DNA of 64,000 nucleotides. Source: Simplicispira hankyongi. Its GTDB lineage: Bacteria > Pseudomonadota > Gammaproteobacteria > Burkholderiales > Burkholderiaceae_C. The stretch lies in NCBI RefSeq assembly GCF_003570885.1, contig NZ_QXJC01000010.1:62001-126000 (forward strand), read 5' to 3'. This document shows, piece by piece, positions 46,492-54,577 of the stretch; position 1 is the first letter of the stretch; each line of letters opens with the position of its first letter. The position numbers and the translations under genes were made by a program. The notes under the pieces were generated by a model. The model ran no database searches. It was not told the DNA's origin and saw only the letters and a list, made by a program, of their open reading frames with translations.

Positions 46492-47934
46492 ATGTCTCTC
46501 AAGCCCGCCAGCAACAGCCCAGCCGATCCCCCGGAGCCCGCCAGCTATGCCCTGCGCAAGTTGACCCACTTCGATGGCACGCATGTGCATCAATGGCGCA
46601 TCCTGTTGCCCCGGGATGTCATGGACGAGAGCGAGGAGCAGGAACGCAACCAGCGGGCCAGCGAGGCACTGAGCAAGTCTGTTGCGCCTCCCCCTGGCAC
46701 CACGTTGGCACCGATGCCCAGTCGAGTAGCGACGACTTCCACCGACCGGGGGGCCGTGGCCCCCAAGAAGGCCTTGACCCATGTGGAGCCAGCACGTCCC
46801 AAGGGCCCTCTGAGCGAACTGGACATGGAAGTCGAGCACGAATTCCTGCGCATGCGCGCCCAGGCCGTCGCCAAGCGCCCCCAGCGCGCCTTCGAGCGCG
46901 TCCTCAAGGCACGCGGCCCGTTGGCCGTGCCCTGCGTCCCGGTGTATGCCTGGGACGCGCCGCTCCAGCTCATCGCGCGCAACCACAGCACGCCTGACAG
47001 AGAAGTGCACAAGAGCAACAAGGAGCTCTACCTCAAGCTCGCGACCAAGGGCCATTTGCGCACCGTGGGCTACCCGCTGCGCGAGCACGACCAGGTGCTG
47101 GCCTCGCTCGAACACCTGCGGCAGCAGATGCCGCATTTCAGGGGGGTGCTGGACCTGGTGCGCGAGAGTCTGAACCTGGCCTTGGCCCGCCAGAAGTCCA
47201 TGACGATCCCTCCGCTATTGCTGCTGGGGCCGCCGGGCATCGGCAAGACGCATTTCACGCACGCACTGGCCAAGGCCTTGCGCCTCCCTGTGCGCCGCCA
47301 CGGCTTCGACGGCGGCGTCACCGACGCGGCGCTGCTGGGCAGCGACAAGCATTGGGCCAATACCTCCCTCGGCCTGGTCTTCGACATGCTGGCCCTGGGC
47401 GACTCGGCCTCGCCTGTCGTCCTGCTCGATGAGCTCGACAAGGCCCGGCATGAAGGACGCGCAGATCCTGTCGCCCCATTGCACGTGCTGCTCGAACCGG
47501 TGACGGCCAAGGCGGTGCGAGACATCAGCGTGGACATGGAAGTCGACGCGAGCCATGTCGTGTGGATCGCCACGGCCAACGAACCCTGGAGGGTTCCGGC
47601 GCCCGTGCGTTCCCGGTTTCGGGAATTCAGCATCGAGGCACCGACGGGCGAAGCCGCCTTGCGGGCCGCCCAGGTGGTGGCCGCTTCCGTGCACCAGCGT
47701 ATGGGCAGTGAGTTGTTCGACCCTCCGGGGCCGCGCATCGTCAGCGCGGTGGCCCATCTGTCCGCGCGCGAGCAGATCCAGGCGCTGGAGCAGGGCTACG
47801 CGCGGGCGCTGGCCCACCGGCGGCGCGCCATCATCCAGAGCGATCTCCCGACCGACATGCTCATGGCCGATCTGGACCGGGAGGACACGGGCAACGCCCC
47901 CCATGGCCCCCCTTCGGGTGGCTGGCTGCACTGA
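46492..47934 (+). CDS. AAA+ ATPase (Lon-like ATPase module, no protease domain)
   Basis: 480 aa. The first 150 residues are divergent and partly disordered. The AAA+ core has Walker A GPPGIGKTHF (about 244-253), Walker B VVLLDELDKARHEG (about 308), sensor 1 WIATANEPWR and a sensor 2 region; the sequence matches Lon-type ATPase modules but ends without a Ser-Lys protease domain. It precedes three metallophosphoesterase genes with only 11 bases to the first, so they probably act together. A remodelling or unfoldase role is inferred. Confidence 0.82.
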   Translation: MSLKPASNSPADPPEPASYALRKLTHFDGTHVHQWRILLPRDVMDESEEQERNQRASEALSKSVAPPPGTTLAPMPSRVATTSTDRGAVAPKKALTHVEPARPKGPLSELDMEVEHEFLRMRAQAVAKRPQRAFERVLKARGPLAVPCVPVYAWDAPLQLIARNHSTPDREVHKSNKELYLKLATKGHLRTVGYPLREHDQVLASLEHLRQQMPHFRGVLDLVRESLNLALARQKSMTIPPLLLLGPPGIGKTHFTHALAKALRLPVRRHGFDGGVTDAALLGSDKHWANTSLGLVFDMLALGDSASPVVLLDELDKARHEGRADPVAPLHVLLEPVTAKAVRDISVDMEVDASHVVWIATANEPWRVPAPVRSRFREFSIEAPTGEAALRAAQVVAASVHQRMGSELFDPPGPRIVSAVAHLSAREQIQALEQGYARALAHRRRAIIQSDLPTDMLMADLDREDTGNAPHGPPSGGWLH

Positions 47935-47945
47935 GGGAGCCGGTG

Positions 47946-48602
47946 ATGACGTACGACGATGCACTGGAGCTCTTCAAGCGCCTGCTGGCGACCGAGCGCG
48001 CGCGCCCACAGGTGCACGGCACGATGCTCGCCCTGGCCAATCCGGCCCTCATCGGCAGGATCAGCCTGTCCCTGCAGGAAGCCCTCGATGGTGGCGAGCG
48101 GGTGTGGATGACCTCGGACCTGCATGTGGGGCACGGGAACATCATTGACTACTGCAACCGGCCGTTTGCGGAAGTGACCGGGATGAACCGGCACCTGCAG
48201 GCCCAGCTGGCCAAGGTGCAGCCGAGGGAGTGGCTCGTCATCGTCGGCGACCTGGCCATGGGCGACCACGATGAGGCCATGGCCTGGATCCGGAGCATCC
48301 CGGGCCGCAAGGTCCTGGTGCTGGGCAACCACGACCTCAAGCGCAATGGCCGGTGCCTGTACCTCGATGAGCAGACCCCGGACGGCTCGCCGCTCTTCGA
48401 GGCCGTGGTGCCCTTCCTGCACTGGCAGGGCGTGGGTGGCCAGGCGGTGTTTGTCTCGCACTACCCCGCGACCGTGGACCACAAGGCCGAGCGTCTGCTG
48501 AACTACCACGGGCACCTGCACCGGGAAGTACTGCCCGCCACGCAGCGGACCCACTTCGTCAATGTCGGCTGGGATGTCACCCAAGGATTGCTATGCCTTT
48601 GA
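47946..48602 (+). CDS. Calcineurin-like metallophosphoesterase (first of three)
   Basis: 218 aa from ATG 47946 (GTG 47943 is an alternative). Metal-binding motifs are TSDLHVGHGNI, VGDLAMGDHDE, LGNHDLK, SHYP and GHLH. It resembles small MPE proteins of the DLHxGH type found with phage and plasmid genes. It follows the AAA+ gene by 11 bases. The substrate (nucleotide, phosphodiester or protein) is unknown. Confidence 0.85.
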   Translation: MTYDDALELFKRLLATERARPQVHGTMLALANPALIGRISLSLQEALDGGERVWMTSDLHVGHGNIIDYCNRPFAEVTGMNRHLQAQLAKVQPREWLVIVGDLAMGDHDEAMAWIRSIPGRKVLVLGNHDLKRNGRCLYLDEQTPDGSPLFEAVVPFLHWQGVGGQAVFVSHYPATVDHKAERLLNYHGHLHREVLPATQRTHFVNVGWDVTQGLLCL

Positions 48603-48655
48603 ACCAACGCACGCTCAAGGACTGCTCCCCTCCGCCGTCCACCCTGGAGTCGCCC

Positions 48656-49468
48656 ATGAAGCTGCTTGTTCTCTCCGACCTGCATGTGGAGTTCTCTCCC
48701 TTCAGCCCGAACCTGGTCGCGGCCGCTGCCGCCGACGTGGTGGTCCTGGCCGGCGACATCCACAAGGGACGGGAGGTGGTGCCCTGGGCGCGCCGGACCT
48801 TCGAAGACAAGCCGGTGGTCCTGGTCGCGGGCAACCACGAGTTCTACTGGGGGGAATGGGACCGCACGCTCGACGCCCTCCGCAAGGATGCCTTGGCCCA
48901 CCAGGTGCACTTTTTGGAGAACGATGCCGTCACGCTCGAAGGCGTGCGGTTCCTGGGGACCTCCCTCTGGACCGACTTCGCGTACTTCGGGCAGCACACT
49001 GTCGAGGCTGCGATGGCCGCGGCACGCCAGTTCATGACCGACTACCGGCGGATCGCAGGCTGCACGCCCCAGCGCACCATCGAGCGCCACCAGGCCAGCC
49101 GGGCCTGGCTGGAACGTGAATTGGCGCGGTCCGATGAGGGAGAGCGCCCGGTGGTGGTGACCCACCACAGCCCGAGCAAGAGGTCGACGGCGGCCCGGTA
49201 CAGGAACGATCCCTGCACCCCGGCGTTTGCTTCGCAGCTGCCCGCGGCGCTGCTCGACCAGGCCGGGCTGTGGATCCATGGCCATACGCATTCCTCGCAC
49301 CTCTACCGGGTGGGCCGCTGCCGGGTGGTCTGCAACCCCCGGGGCTACCCCTTGGGGTGGATCGATGGGGAATACGAGAACCGGGAGTTTGATGCCGGGC
49401 TGCTGATGGAACAGACCCATGATGGGCGCTGGGTGCGCGGCGACGCGCCAGGGGAGGTCTCGCCATGA
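48656..49468 (+). CDS. Calcineurin-like metallophosphoesterase (second, tandem paralogue)
   Basis: 270 aa from ATG 48656. Motifs: LSDLHVEFSPF, LAGDIHKG, AGNHEFYWG, THHSPS and HGHTHSS, giving the full set of dinuclear metal ligands. It shares most of these blocks with the next gene (LENDAVTLEGVRFLG vs LENDSVTIAGVRFLG), so the two arose by duplication. It may hydrolyse a cyclic or linear nucleotide or a phosphoester. Confidence 0.87.
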   Translation: MKLLVLSDLHVEFSPFSPNLVAAAAADVVVLAGDIHKGREVVPWARRTFEDKPVVLVAGNHEFYWGEWDRTLDALRKDALAHQVHFLENDAVTLEGVRFLGTSLWTDFAYFGQHTVEAAMAAARQFMTDYRRIAGCTPQRTIERHQASRAWLERELARSDEGERPVVVTHHSPSKRSTAARYRNDPCTPAFASQLPAALLDQAGLWIHGHTHSSHLYRVGRCRVVCNPRGYPLGWIDGEYENREFDAGLLMEQTHDGRWVRGDAPGEVSP

Positions 49469-50259
49469 GAATGCTGGTGTACTCCGACCTGCACCTGGAT
49501 CTCCACCCGTTCGAGCACCAGCTGCCTCCCGAGGTGCTGCGTGGCATCGATGTGGTGGTTCTGGCCGGGGATGTGGCGGAAGGGGCGCATGGGCTGCGCT
49601 GGGCCCGGGAGGCGTTCCCGGACACGGCGATCGTCTATGTCGATGGCAACCACGAGTTCTACGGCCAGCACTGGGACCGGCACCAGGATGTCATGCGCAC
49701 CCTGGCGGCCGAGCGCGAGATCCACTACCTGGAGAACGACAGCGTGACGATCGCTGGCGTTCGCTTCCTGGGGTGCACCCTCTGGACAGACTTTGCCTTG
49801 GCCGGCGCCGATACCAAGCTGGAGTCCATGCACGCCGCTCGGCACAGCATGAACGACTACAAGCGCATCAAGGTCTCTCCTTCGTCCGAGATGTACTGGC
49901 AGATCAAGCACCGGCTGTTTCCTGCGCTGGCGGCGCGCCGGCACGAAGCCAGCCGCCTGTGGCTGCAGGAGCAGCTCGGTCAGGGCGATCCGCAGCAGAC
50001 CGTGGTGGTGACCCACCATGCGCCACATCCACGATCGATCCCTCCCAAGTTTGAAGGGCACAGGCTGTCACCGTGCTACGCCAGCGACCTGGAGGCGCTG
50101 ATGGGCCGGTCCCGGCTGTGGATCCATGGCCATGTGCATGAGAGCGTGGACTATGGGGTGCGTGGGACGCGGGTTCTGTCCAACCCCCGGGGGTACAAGC
50201 TCCTGGGCCAGGGCATGGAGAACCAGGCGTTCCGGGCGGATTTCGTGGTGGAGCTGTGA
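49465..50259 (+). CDS. Calcineurin-like metallophosphoesterase (third, tandem paralogue)
   Basis: 264 aa. Metal ligands lie in YSDLHLDLHPF, LAGDVAEG, DGNHEFYGQ, THHAPH and HGHVHES. It overlaps the preceding gene by ATGA and is overlapped by the HAD gene's upstream frame. The pair of paralogues may form a heteromer or have split specificity. Confidence 0.87.
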   Translation: MRMLVYSDLHLDLHPFEHQLPPEVLRGIDVVVLAGDVAEGAHGLRWAREAFPDTAIVYVDGNHEFYGQHWDRHQDVMRTLAAEREIHYLENDSVTIAGVRFLGCTLWTDFALAGADTKLESMHAARHSMNDYKRIKVSPSSEMYWQIKHRLFPALAARRHEASRLWLQEQLGQGDPQQTVVVTHHAPHPRSIPPKFEGHRLSPCYASDLEALMGRSRLWIHGHVHESVDYGVRGTRVLSNPRGYKLLGQGMENQAFRADFVVEL

Positions 50260-50273
50260 GACGGGAGGGGGCG

Positions 50274-50873
50274 ATGACAGGAATCATTGCACTGGACGCC
50301 GATGGCGTGCTGCTGGACTATGGGGCCGCGTATGGACGGGCCTGGGCCCGGCACACGGGAATCGAACCGATGGAGCGTGATCCCCAGGCCTACTGGCCGA
50401 TGGAGCGCTGGGGCGTGCCGCGCCTGTCAGGGCAGGAGCTGCAGGCGCTGCGCACGCAGTTCGACGAGAGGTTCTGGGGCGCGATGCCCGCCATGCCGGG
50501 GGCCTTGCAGGCGTGCTAGCTGCTGGCGCGCCATGGCTACGAGCTGGTGTGCGTGACCGCCTTGGAGGAACGGTTCGCCGCCATGCGCCGGCGCAACCTG
50601 GAAAGGCTGGGGTTTCCGATCGAGAGGGTCATCGCCACGGGCCATGGGACAGACCAGGGAAGTCCGAAGGCGGCAGCGCTGCGGTCCCTGCGACCCGTGG
50701 CGTTCGTGGATGACTACGGGCCGTACTTTGCGGGGGTGGAGGCGGGGATTCACAAGGCGCTGGTCATGCGGGGGCCCCATGGGAGTCCGAACACCGCGGA
50801 TGTACTGCGCCTGGTGGACTCGAACCACCCGGACCTGCTGGGATTTGCACAGTGGTGGGTGGGACGCCCATGA
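50274..50873 (+). pseudogene. HAD-superfamily phosphohydrolase broken by one in-frame stop
   Basis: The frame from ATG 50274 begins MTGIIALDADGVLLDYG (HAD motif I, Asp-x-Asp) and continues after a TAG at 50517-50519 into CVTALEERF and FVDDYGPYFAG with the later HAD motifs. Both halves are in the same frame, so a single base change (for example TGG or CAG to TAG) explains the break. It overlaps the preceding phosphoesterase gene and the following gene (ATGA at 50870). Two fragments could still be made if the second half starts internally at 50547. Confidence 0.8.
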
Positions 50874-51250
50874 AGATTCAGTTCTTGAACGACCGCTTGG
50901 CCCCGGACGTGGAGTCACAGCCCTGCGTGGAACTCCACCACTGGCGCATCCTGGTCCGGGGCAATGGGGACATGCACCTGGCCGCGCAGCTGGATTCGGG
51001 ATCTCTGCGGGTGACATCCAGACTGCAGTGCATGGAGGTATCGCGGGGGATGGTGAGAACGGAATCGGGTCGCAGCTATCGGTTGTGCGCTCCACCCGAG
51101 GAAGATGAGTTGCTACGGCCCCTGATAGAGCTCAACGCCTTGCGAAACTTGCTGATGATCTCGGGCGACGTGAGCCAGGCCATCTGGAATGCCATCGATG
51201 CGGGTGCCTGGCCGGCAGGGAGCGCGGTGCTTCTGCCTCCTTTGCAGTGA
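50870..51250 (+). CDS. Unrecognised 126-aa protein at the end of the AAA-phosphoesterase operon
   Basis: 126 aa from ATG 50870, overlapping the HAD stop. It begins MKIQFLNDRLAPDVESQPC and contains HHWRILVRGNGDMHLAAQL, a beta-rich pattern, with Cys residues and no known motif. No membrane segment. It is the last gene of the run starting at 46492 and is likely a functional partner. Family not recognised. Confidence 0.65.
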   Translation: MKIQFLNDRLAPDVESQPCVELHHWRILVRGNGDMHLAAQLDSGSLRVTSRLQCMEVSRGMVRTESGRSYRLCAPPEEDELLRPLIELNALRNLLMISGDVSQAIWNAIDAGAWPAGSAVLLPPLQ

Positions 51251-51368
51251 GGCAATGCAGTAAGCCGGGTGATGTCTTGATTGCTGCGGTTGCGATGGGC
51301 CCGGACTGGACCGTGCCCGCGCGGGCCGGGTTGGCGGTTTCTGATTCTGAATTGACGTAGTGAACGCA

Positions 51369-52028
51369 CTAGTGCCCGTCGGAGCAGGAACTCAGCGCAG
51401 CTTGCTCGTTCAACCAGCTGGCCCGGTCGTACACAAAGCCTGGAAACTCCTGGCCCAAGGTGGTTTTTTGCAGGATGAGTCCACGGGCCAGGCAAGCGAC
51501 CTGCGCCAGTTCTTTCTCGTTGCGCACTTCCAGCGGCGCCACCAACTCAACGCCCATCGCCCAACGCAGGCGCGTCCATTTCCAGGAAGGTCGGACCTCC
51601 AAAGCGATCCCCTCCCGGGTCATTCGGTCTTCGATCTGCTGCAGCTTGGTGTAGTACTGCAACTGTGCCTCAGGAGCTGATCCGATCGTGTAGCCGCTCT
51701 GTTTTTTGCGTCTGGCGGATTTGCCGACCATCTTGTAGTTCTTGGTGCCGCTCTCACGGACCCAGTCTTCATGTGGGTCATCTCCGGCTTCTTTCCAAGC
51801 CATGGTCGCAATGGCGTCCGCATAAACATGGCGGGGGTGCTGCCACCGGACGATGATGCGCCGCCCATTGAGGATGAAGCCCACATCATCCCAATAGGAC
51901 AGGCTTTCTGGTCCCACGTTGCTGTAGGCATGGGGGATGAATAGGCCGCCTTCTGACAATCGCCACTGATGCGTGCGGTGGTACTCACGCATGCGCCGGC
52001 CCAGATGCTCATAGTGTGTGTTCTTCAT
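51369..52028 (-). CDS. Orphan 219-aa hypothetical protein
   Basis: Starts MKNTHYEHLGRRMREYHRTH. It shows WDDVGFILNGRRIIVRWQHP and Trp-rich segments, suggesting a nucleic-acid or phosphate-binding role, but I recognise no family. It is on the opposite strand to the AAA-phosphoesterase operon, with 118 bases between their ends, and no partner gene follows it. Confidence 0.55.
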   Translation of the reverse strand: MKNTHYEHLGRRMREYHRTHQWRLSEGGLFIPHAYSNVGPESLSYWDDVGFILNGRRIIVRWQHPRHVYADAIATMAWKEAGDDPHEDWVRESGTKNYKMVGKSARRKKQSGYTIGSAPEAQLQYYTKLQQIEDRMTREGIALEVRPSWKWTRLRWAMGVELVAPLEVRNEKELAQVACLARGLILQKTTLGQEFPGFVYDRASWLNEQAALSSCSDGH

Positions 52029-52158
52029 GCGGCTCCATCTCCAGGGAAGGACGTGAATGCGTGGCGGCTGGCGTTCGACACAGCCTGCGCGGAGCGCGAT
52101 CGGCGACCGTTTGTGGCTCCAATTGTGTCTGGACTGCTCCTGGTTTGGGAAATAGACA

Positions 52159-52300
52159 CCTTCTAGTGATAGCCCCGTCCCGGATCAGCGGCCCTTTCGA
52201 GCGCCTGCACCAGCGCCTGCGCTGACTCCTGCCAACCCTCCTTCGGCAGCGCCGTGAGCGCGGCCCGCCACTCTTCTGTGAAATCCCCTCGAATTCCTGA
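52159..52300 (-). pseudogene. C-terminal remnant of an unknown gene
   Basis: A minus frame reads EEWRAALTALPKEGWQESA and then a stop at 52163-52165; it lacks a start and runs directly into the IS3 fragment. It looks like the tail of a gene cut off by the insertion. Confidence 0.35.
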
Positions 52301-52305
52301 GCCAG

Positions 52306-52638
52306 TCAAAAGTAGAAGTTGGGAAATAGTTTGACACGGTACTCGACAGGTGGGATGCGGCCGAGGGCTTCATGGGGTCGATGGTGGTTGTAGCGGCGCA
52401 GTCAGTCGGCTGTCATGTCTCGTACTTCCTGCAGGCTGTCGAAGACGTAGCAGTCGAGCACCTCGGTGCGGTAGGTCTTGTTGAATCGTTCGACATCGGC
52501 GTTTCGAGTGGGCTTGCCTGGTTGGATGTGCTGCAGGGCGATGCTCTTGCTCTGAGCCCACTGGGCCAGCGCGTGGGCGATGAACTCCGGGCCGTTGTCC
52601 AGGCGAATCGACAGCGGCGCCGCAAGATTGCAGCACAT
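52306..52638 (-). pseudogene. IS3-family transposase (orfB) remnant
   Basis: The C-terminal third of an IS3-type integrase: [17 protein letters not shown] (second catalytic Asp), [15 protein letters not shown] (catalytic Glu) and YNHHRPHEALGRIPP. The first Asp and the N-terminus are missing, and TGA at 52402-52404 stands where Trp is usual. It is dead. It abuts the 3' end of the SRAP gene, which may be shortened by the same event. Confidence 0.85.
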
Positions 52639-52662
52639 GGGGCTGATTCGACGGCCGGGCTT

Positions 52663-53304
52663 CTATCCCACCCGAAGGCTCTCTGCCGGGAAGGGTCGCA
52701 GGAACTCCATGCTGCAGCTCGCGGGAGCCTGCAGCCAGTCATCGAACTGCTCTGGCTCCAGGATCACCACCATGCGCTTCTCGTCCGTGGGCTTGTGGAA
52801 CAGGTTCATCAGCGGATGGTGGTCGGCATTGATGGTCAGCATGGTGAAGCTATGTACGACTTCACCCCGAGGAGATTTCCACTGATCCCACAGCCCGGCG
52901 ATCCCCATGGGCTGGCCATCGGCGCGGCTGATGCGGGTGGGGGCGGCCTTGCCGCTGCGCCAATCCGGTTCGTAGATGGCCATGGCGGGGATGATGCAGT
53001 GGCGTGCATGGCGCCAGGCATCTCGGAAGCTCGGCTTGGTGGCGACTGTTTCGGACCGTGCGTTGTAGGTGCTGCGGCCGAGTTTGAGATCATCAGCCCA
53101 GTGCGGCACGAGACCGTACTGCCCGAGTAGGGCTTCTCTGGGCGGTACAGCGTCATCACCGACCTCGGCATGCGGATGCCTGCGGATGAAGCTGCCCTGG
53201 TAGCACGGCCACATGTCCTCCTTGCCCTCCACTGCGGGCGGATCGGCCCTGAAGACCTTACGGTAGGCTTCTTCCTGCTTGATGCCTTGGTAGTGGCTGC
53301 ACAT
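52663..53304 (-). CDS. SOS response-associated peptidase (SRAP, YedK/HMCES-type)
   Basis: 213 aa from ATG 53304, giving the required Met-Cys N-terminus (MCSHYQGIKQ); Cys2 forms the thiazolidine link to abasic DNA. YNARSETVATKPSF, AIYEPDWRSG and the His before KPTDEKRMVVIL supply the Asn, Glu and His of the active site. SRAP proteins shield abasic sites in single-stranded DNA. The C-terminus ends beside an IS3 remnant and could lack a few residues. It is divergent from the Cho-like gene, with a shared LexA box between. Confidence 0.92.
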   Translation of the reverse strand: MCSHYQGIKQEEAYRKVFRADPPAVEGKEDMWPCYQGSFIRRHPHAEVGDDAVPPREALLGQYGLVPHWADDLKLGRSTYNARSETVATKPSFRDAWRHARHCIIPAMAIYEPDWRSGKAAPTRISRADGQPMGIAGLWDQWKSPRGEVVHSFTMLTINADHHPLMNLFHKPTDEKRMVVILEPEQFDDWLQAPASCSMEFLRPFPAESLRVG

Positions 53305-53679
53305 GCCTTGCTTCCTATCGTCCTGTGGTGCGTAGTTGTCCCCAGTCGCTGGGGCCAAGGTTGTGGATAGTTGCCGGGATAACCCGCGCATGCCGCGCCA
53401 GTGTTGGTCCGCAGCGCTGCGCTTAAATGATGGGCACTCCCCGTGGTCGGGATAGGCCCATGCGCATGGCTTAGGAATACACTGTATCTAAAAACAGTAT
53501 TTGGTGCACTTCTGCCTTGTCCCTCCGGGCTCTATGACCATGCTTCCCGTCCTTGATGATTCCCGTTCCGTGCCTCGACTTCCCGCCTGTGATGCATGGA
53601 GGCAGGCGCATGTTGGCCGTGCCGCAGCGCCAGGGCGTTCGGCACCCAGCACCCCGACATCCCTGACCTGAGCGTCGCC
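53305..53679. other. Divergent SOS promoter region
   Basis: 375 bases between the SRAP and Cho-like genes with no credible gene. The LexA box lies almost exactly in the middle (178 and 183 bases from the two starts), so long leaders are implied for both transcripts. Confidence 0.7.
53482..53497. promoter_or_regulatory. LexA box 1
   Basis: CTGTATCTAAAAACAG fits CTGT-N8-ACAG exactly, with an AT-rich centre and flanking TA-ACAGTA extension as in E. coli LexA sites. It should repress both divergent genes until DNA damage. Confidence 0.88.
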
Positions 53680-54573
53680 ATGCACATTCCCGCACGCCGC
53701 CGTCCTGAGTTCGACGAGGCCCGGATCTACGAATACCCGGCCCACCTGCGCGAGGCCATCGCGGATATGCCTTCGGCACCCGGGGTCTACATCTTCCATG
53801 GCGAAGAAGGAGACCTGCCGCTGTACATTGGCAAGAGTGTGAATCTGCGCAGCCGCCTGCTGGCCCACCTGCGCACGGCGGATGAGGCCCGCATGCTGCG
53901 CCAGACCCGGCGCATCATCCATGTCCGCACTGCTGGCGAAATCGGCGCCTTGCTGCTCGAAGCCCACCTCATCAAGCAGATGCACCCGCTGTTCAACCAG
54001 AAGCTGCGCCGCAGCCGCCAGCTGTGTGCGCTGCGCATGGACGGCGACAGGCCCGAAGTGGTGTATTCCAAGGACATCCAGTTCGCCACCGAGCCCGGCC
54101 TCTACGGCCTGTTCAGCAGCCACCGCGCGGCGCAGGATGGACTGCGCAACCTCGCGGACCTGCACAAGCTCTGCTACGGCGCGCTCGGTTTAGAAAAACT
54201 CCCGCCCGGCAAGGCGTGCTTCCGGGCCATGCTGCGCCAGTGCGCGGGGGTATGCCGGGGCGATGAATCGCCGGGCGCACACCGCCAGCGGCTCTTCACC
54301 GCGCTGCAAGACCTGCAGATCGCCACCTGGCCCTATCCGGGTGCCATTGGCCTGGTCGAGCGCTTCGTGCCCGAGCGAAGCGAATCCGCGCAGCCGCCGC
54401 ACCCCCACGACTTCCAGATCCATGTGCTGCGCCACTGGTGCTACCTGGGCAGCGTGACCGACCGCCAGGAGGCGGCGGCCCTGGACAGGGTGAGCGCGGG
54501 GTTCGACGCCGATGGCTACAAGATCCTGTGCAAGCCCTTGCTCAGCGGGCGCGCCGAGATCATCCTGCTTTGA
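53680..54573 (+). CDS. Cho-like GIY-YIG endonuclease
   Basis: 297 aa from ATG 53680. The GIY-YIG nuclease is at about 28-110: APGVYIFHG (GIY equivalent), PLYIGKSVNLRSRL with Arg, and GALLLEAHLIKQMHPLFN with the catalytic Glu. A C-terminal Cys-containing part follows (CAGVCRGDES). UvrC-homologous Cho makes the 3' incision in nucleotide excision repair and is SOS-induced in E. coli, which fits the LexA box here. It ends five bases before the stop of dnaE2 on the other strand. Confidence 0.86.
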   Translation: MHIPARRRPEFDEARIYEYPAHLREAIADMPSAPGVYIFHGEEGDLPLYIGKSVNLRSRLLAHLRTADEARMLRQTRRIIHVRTAGEIGALLLEAHLIKQMHPLFNQKLRRSRQLCALRMDGDRPEVVYSKDIQFATEPGLYGLFSSHRAAQDGLRNLADLHKLCYGALGLEKLPPGKACFRAMLRQCAGVCRGDESPGAHRQRLFTALQDLQIATWPYPGAIGLVERFVPERSESAQPPHPHDFQIHVLRHWCYLGSVTDRQEAAALDRVSAGFDADGYKILCKPLLSGRAEIILL

Positions 54574-54577
54574 GTGC

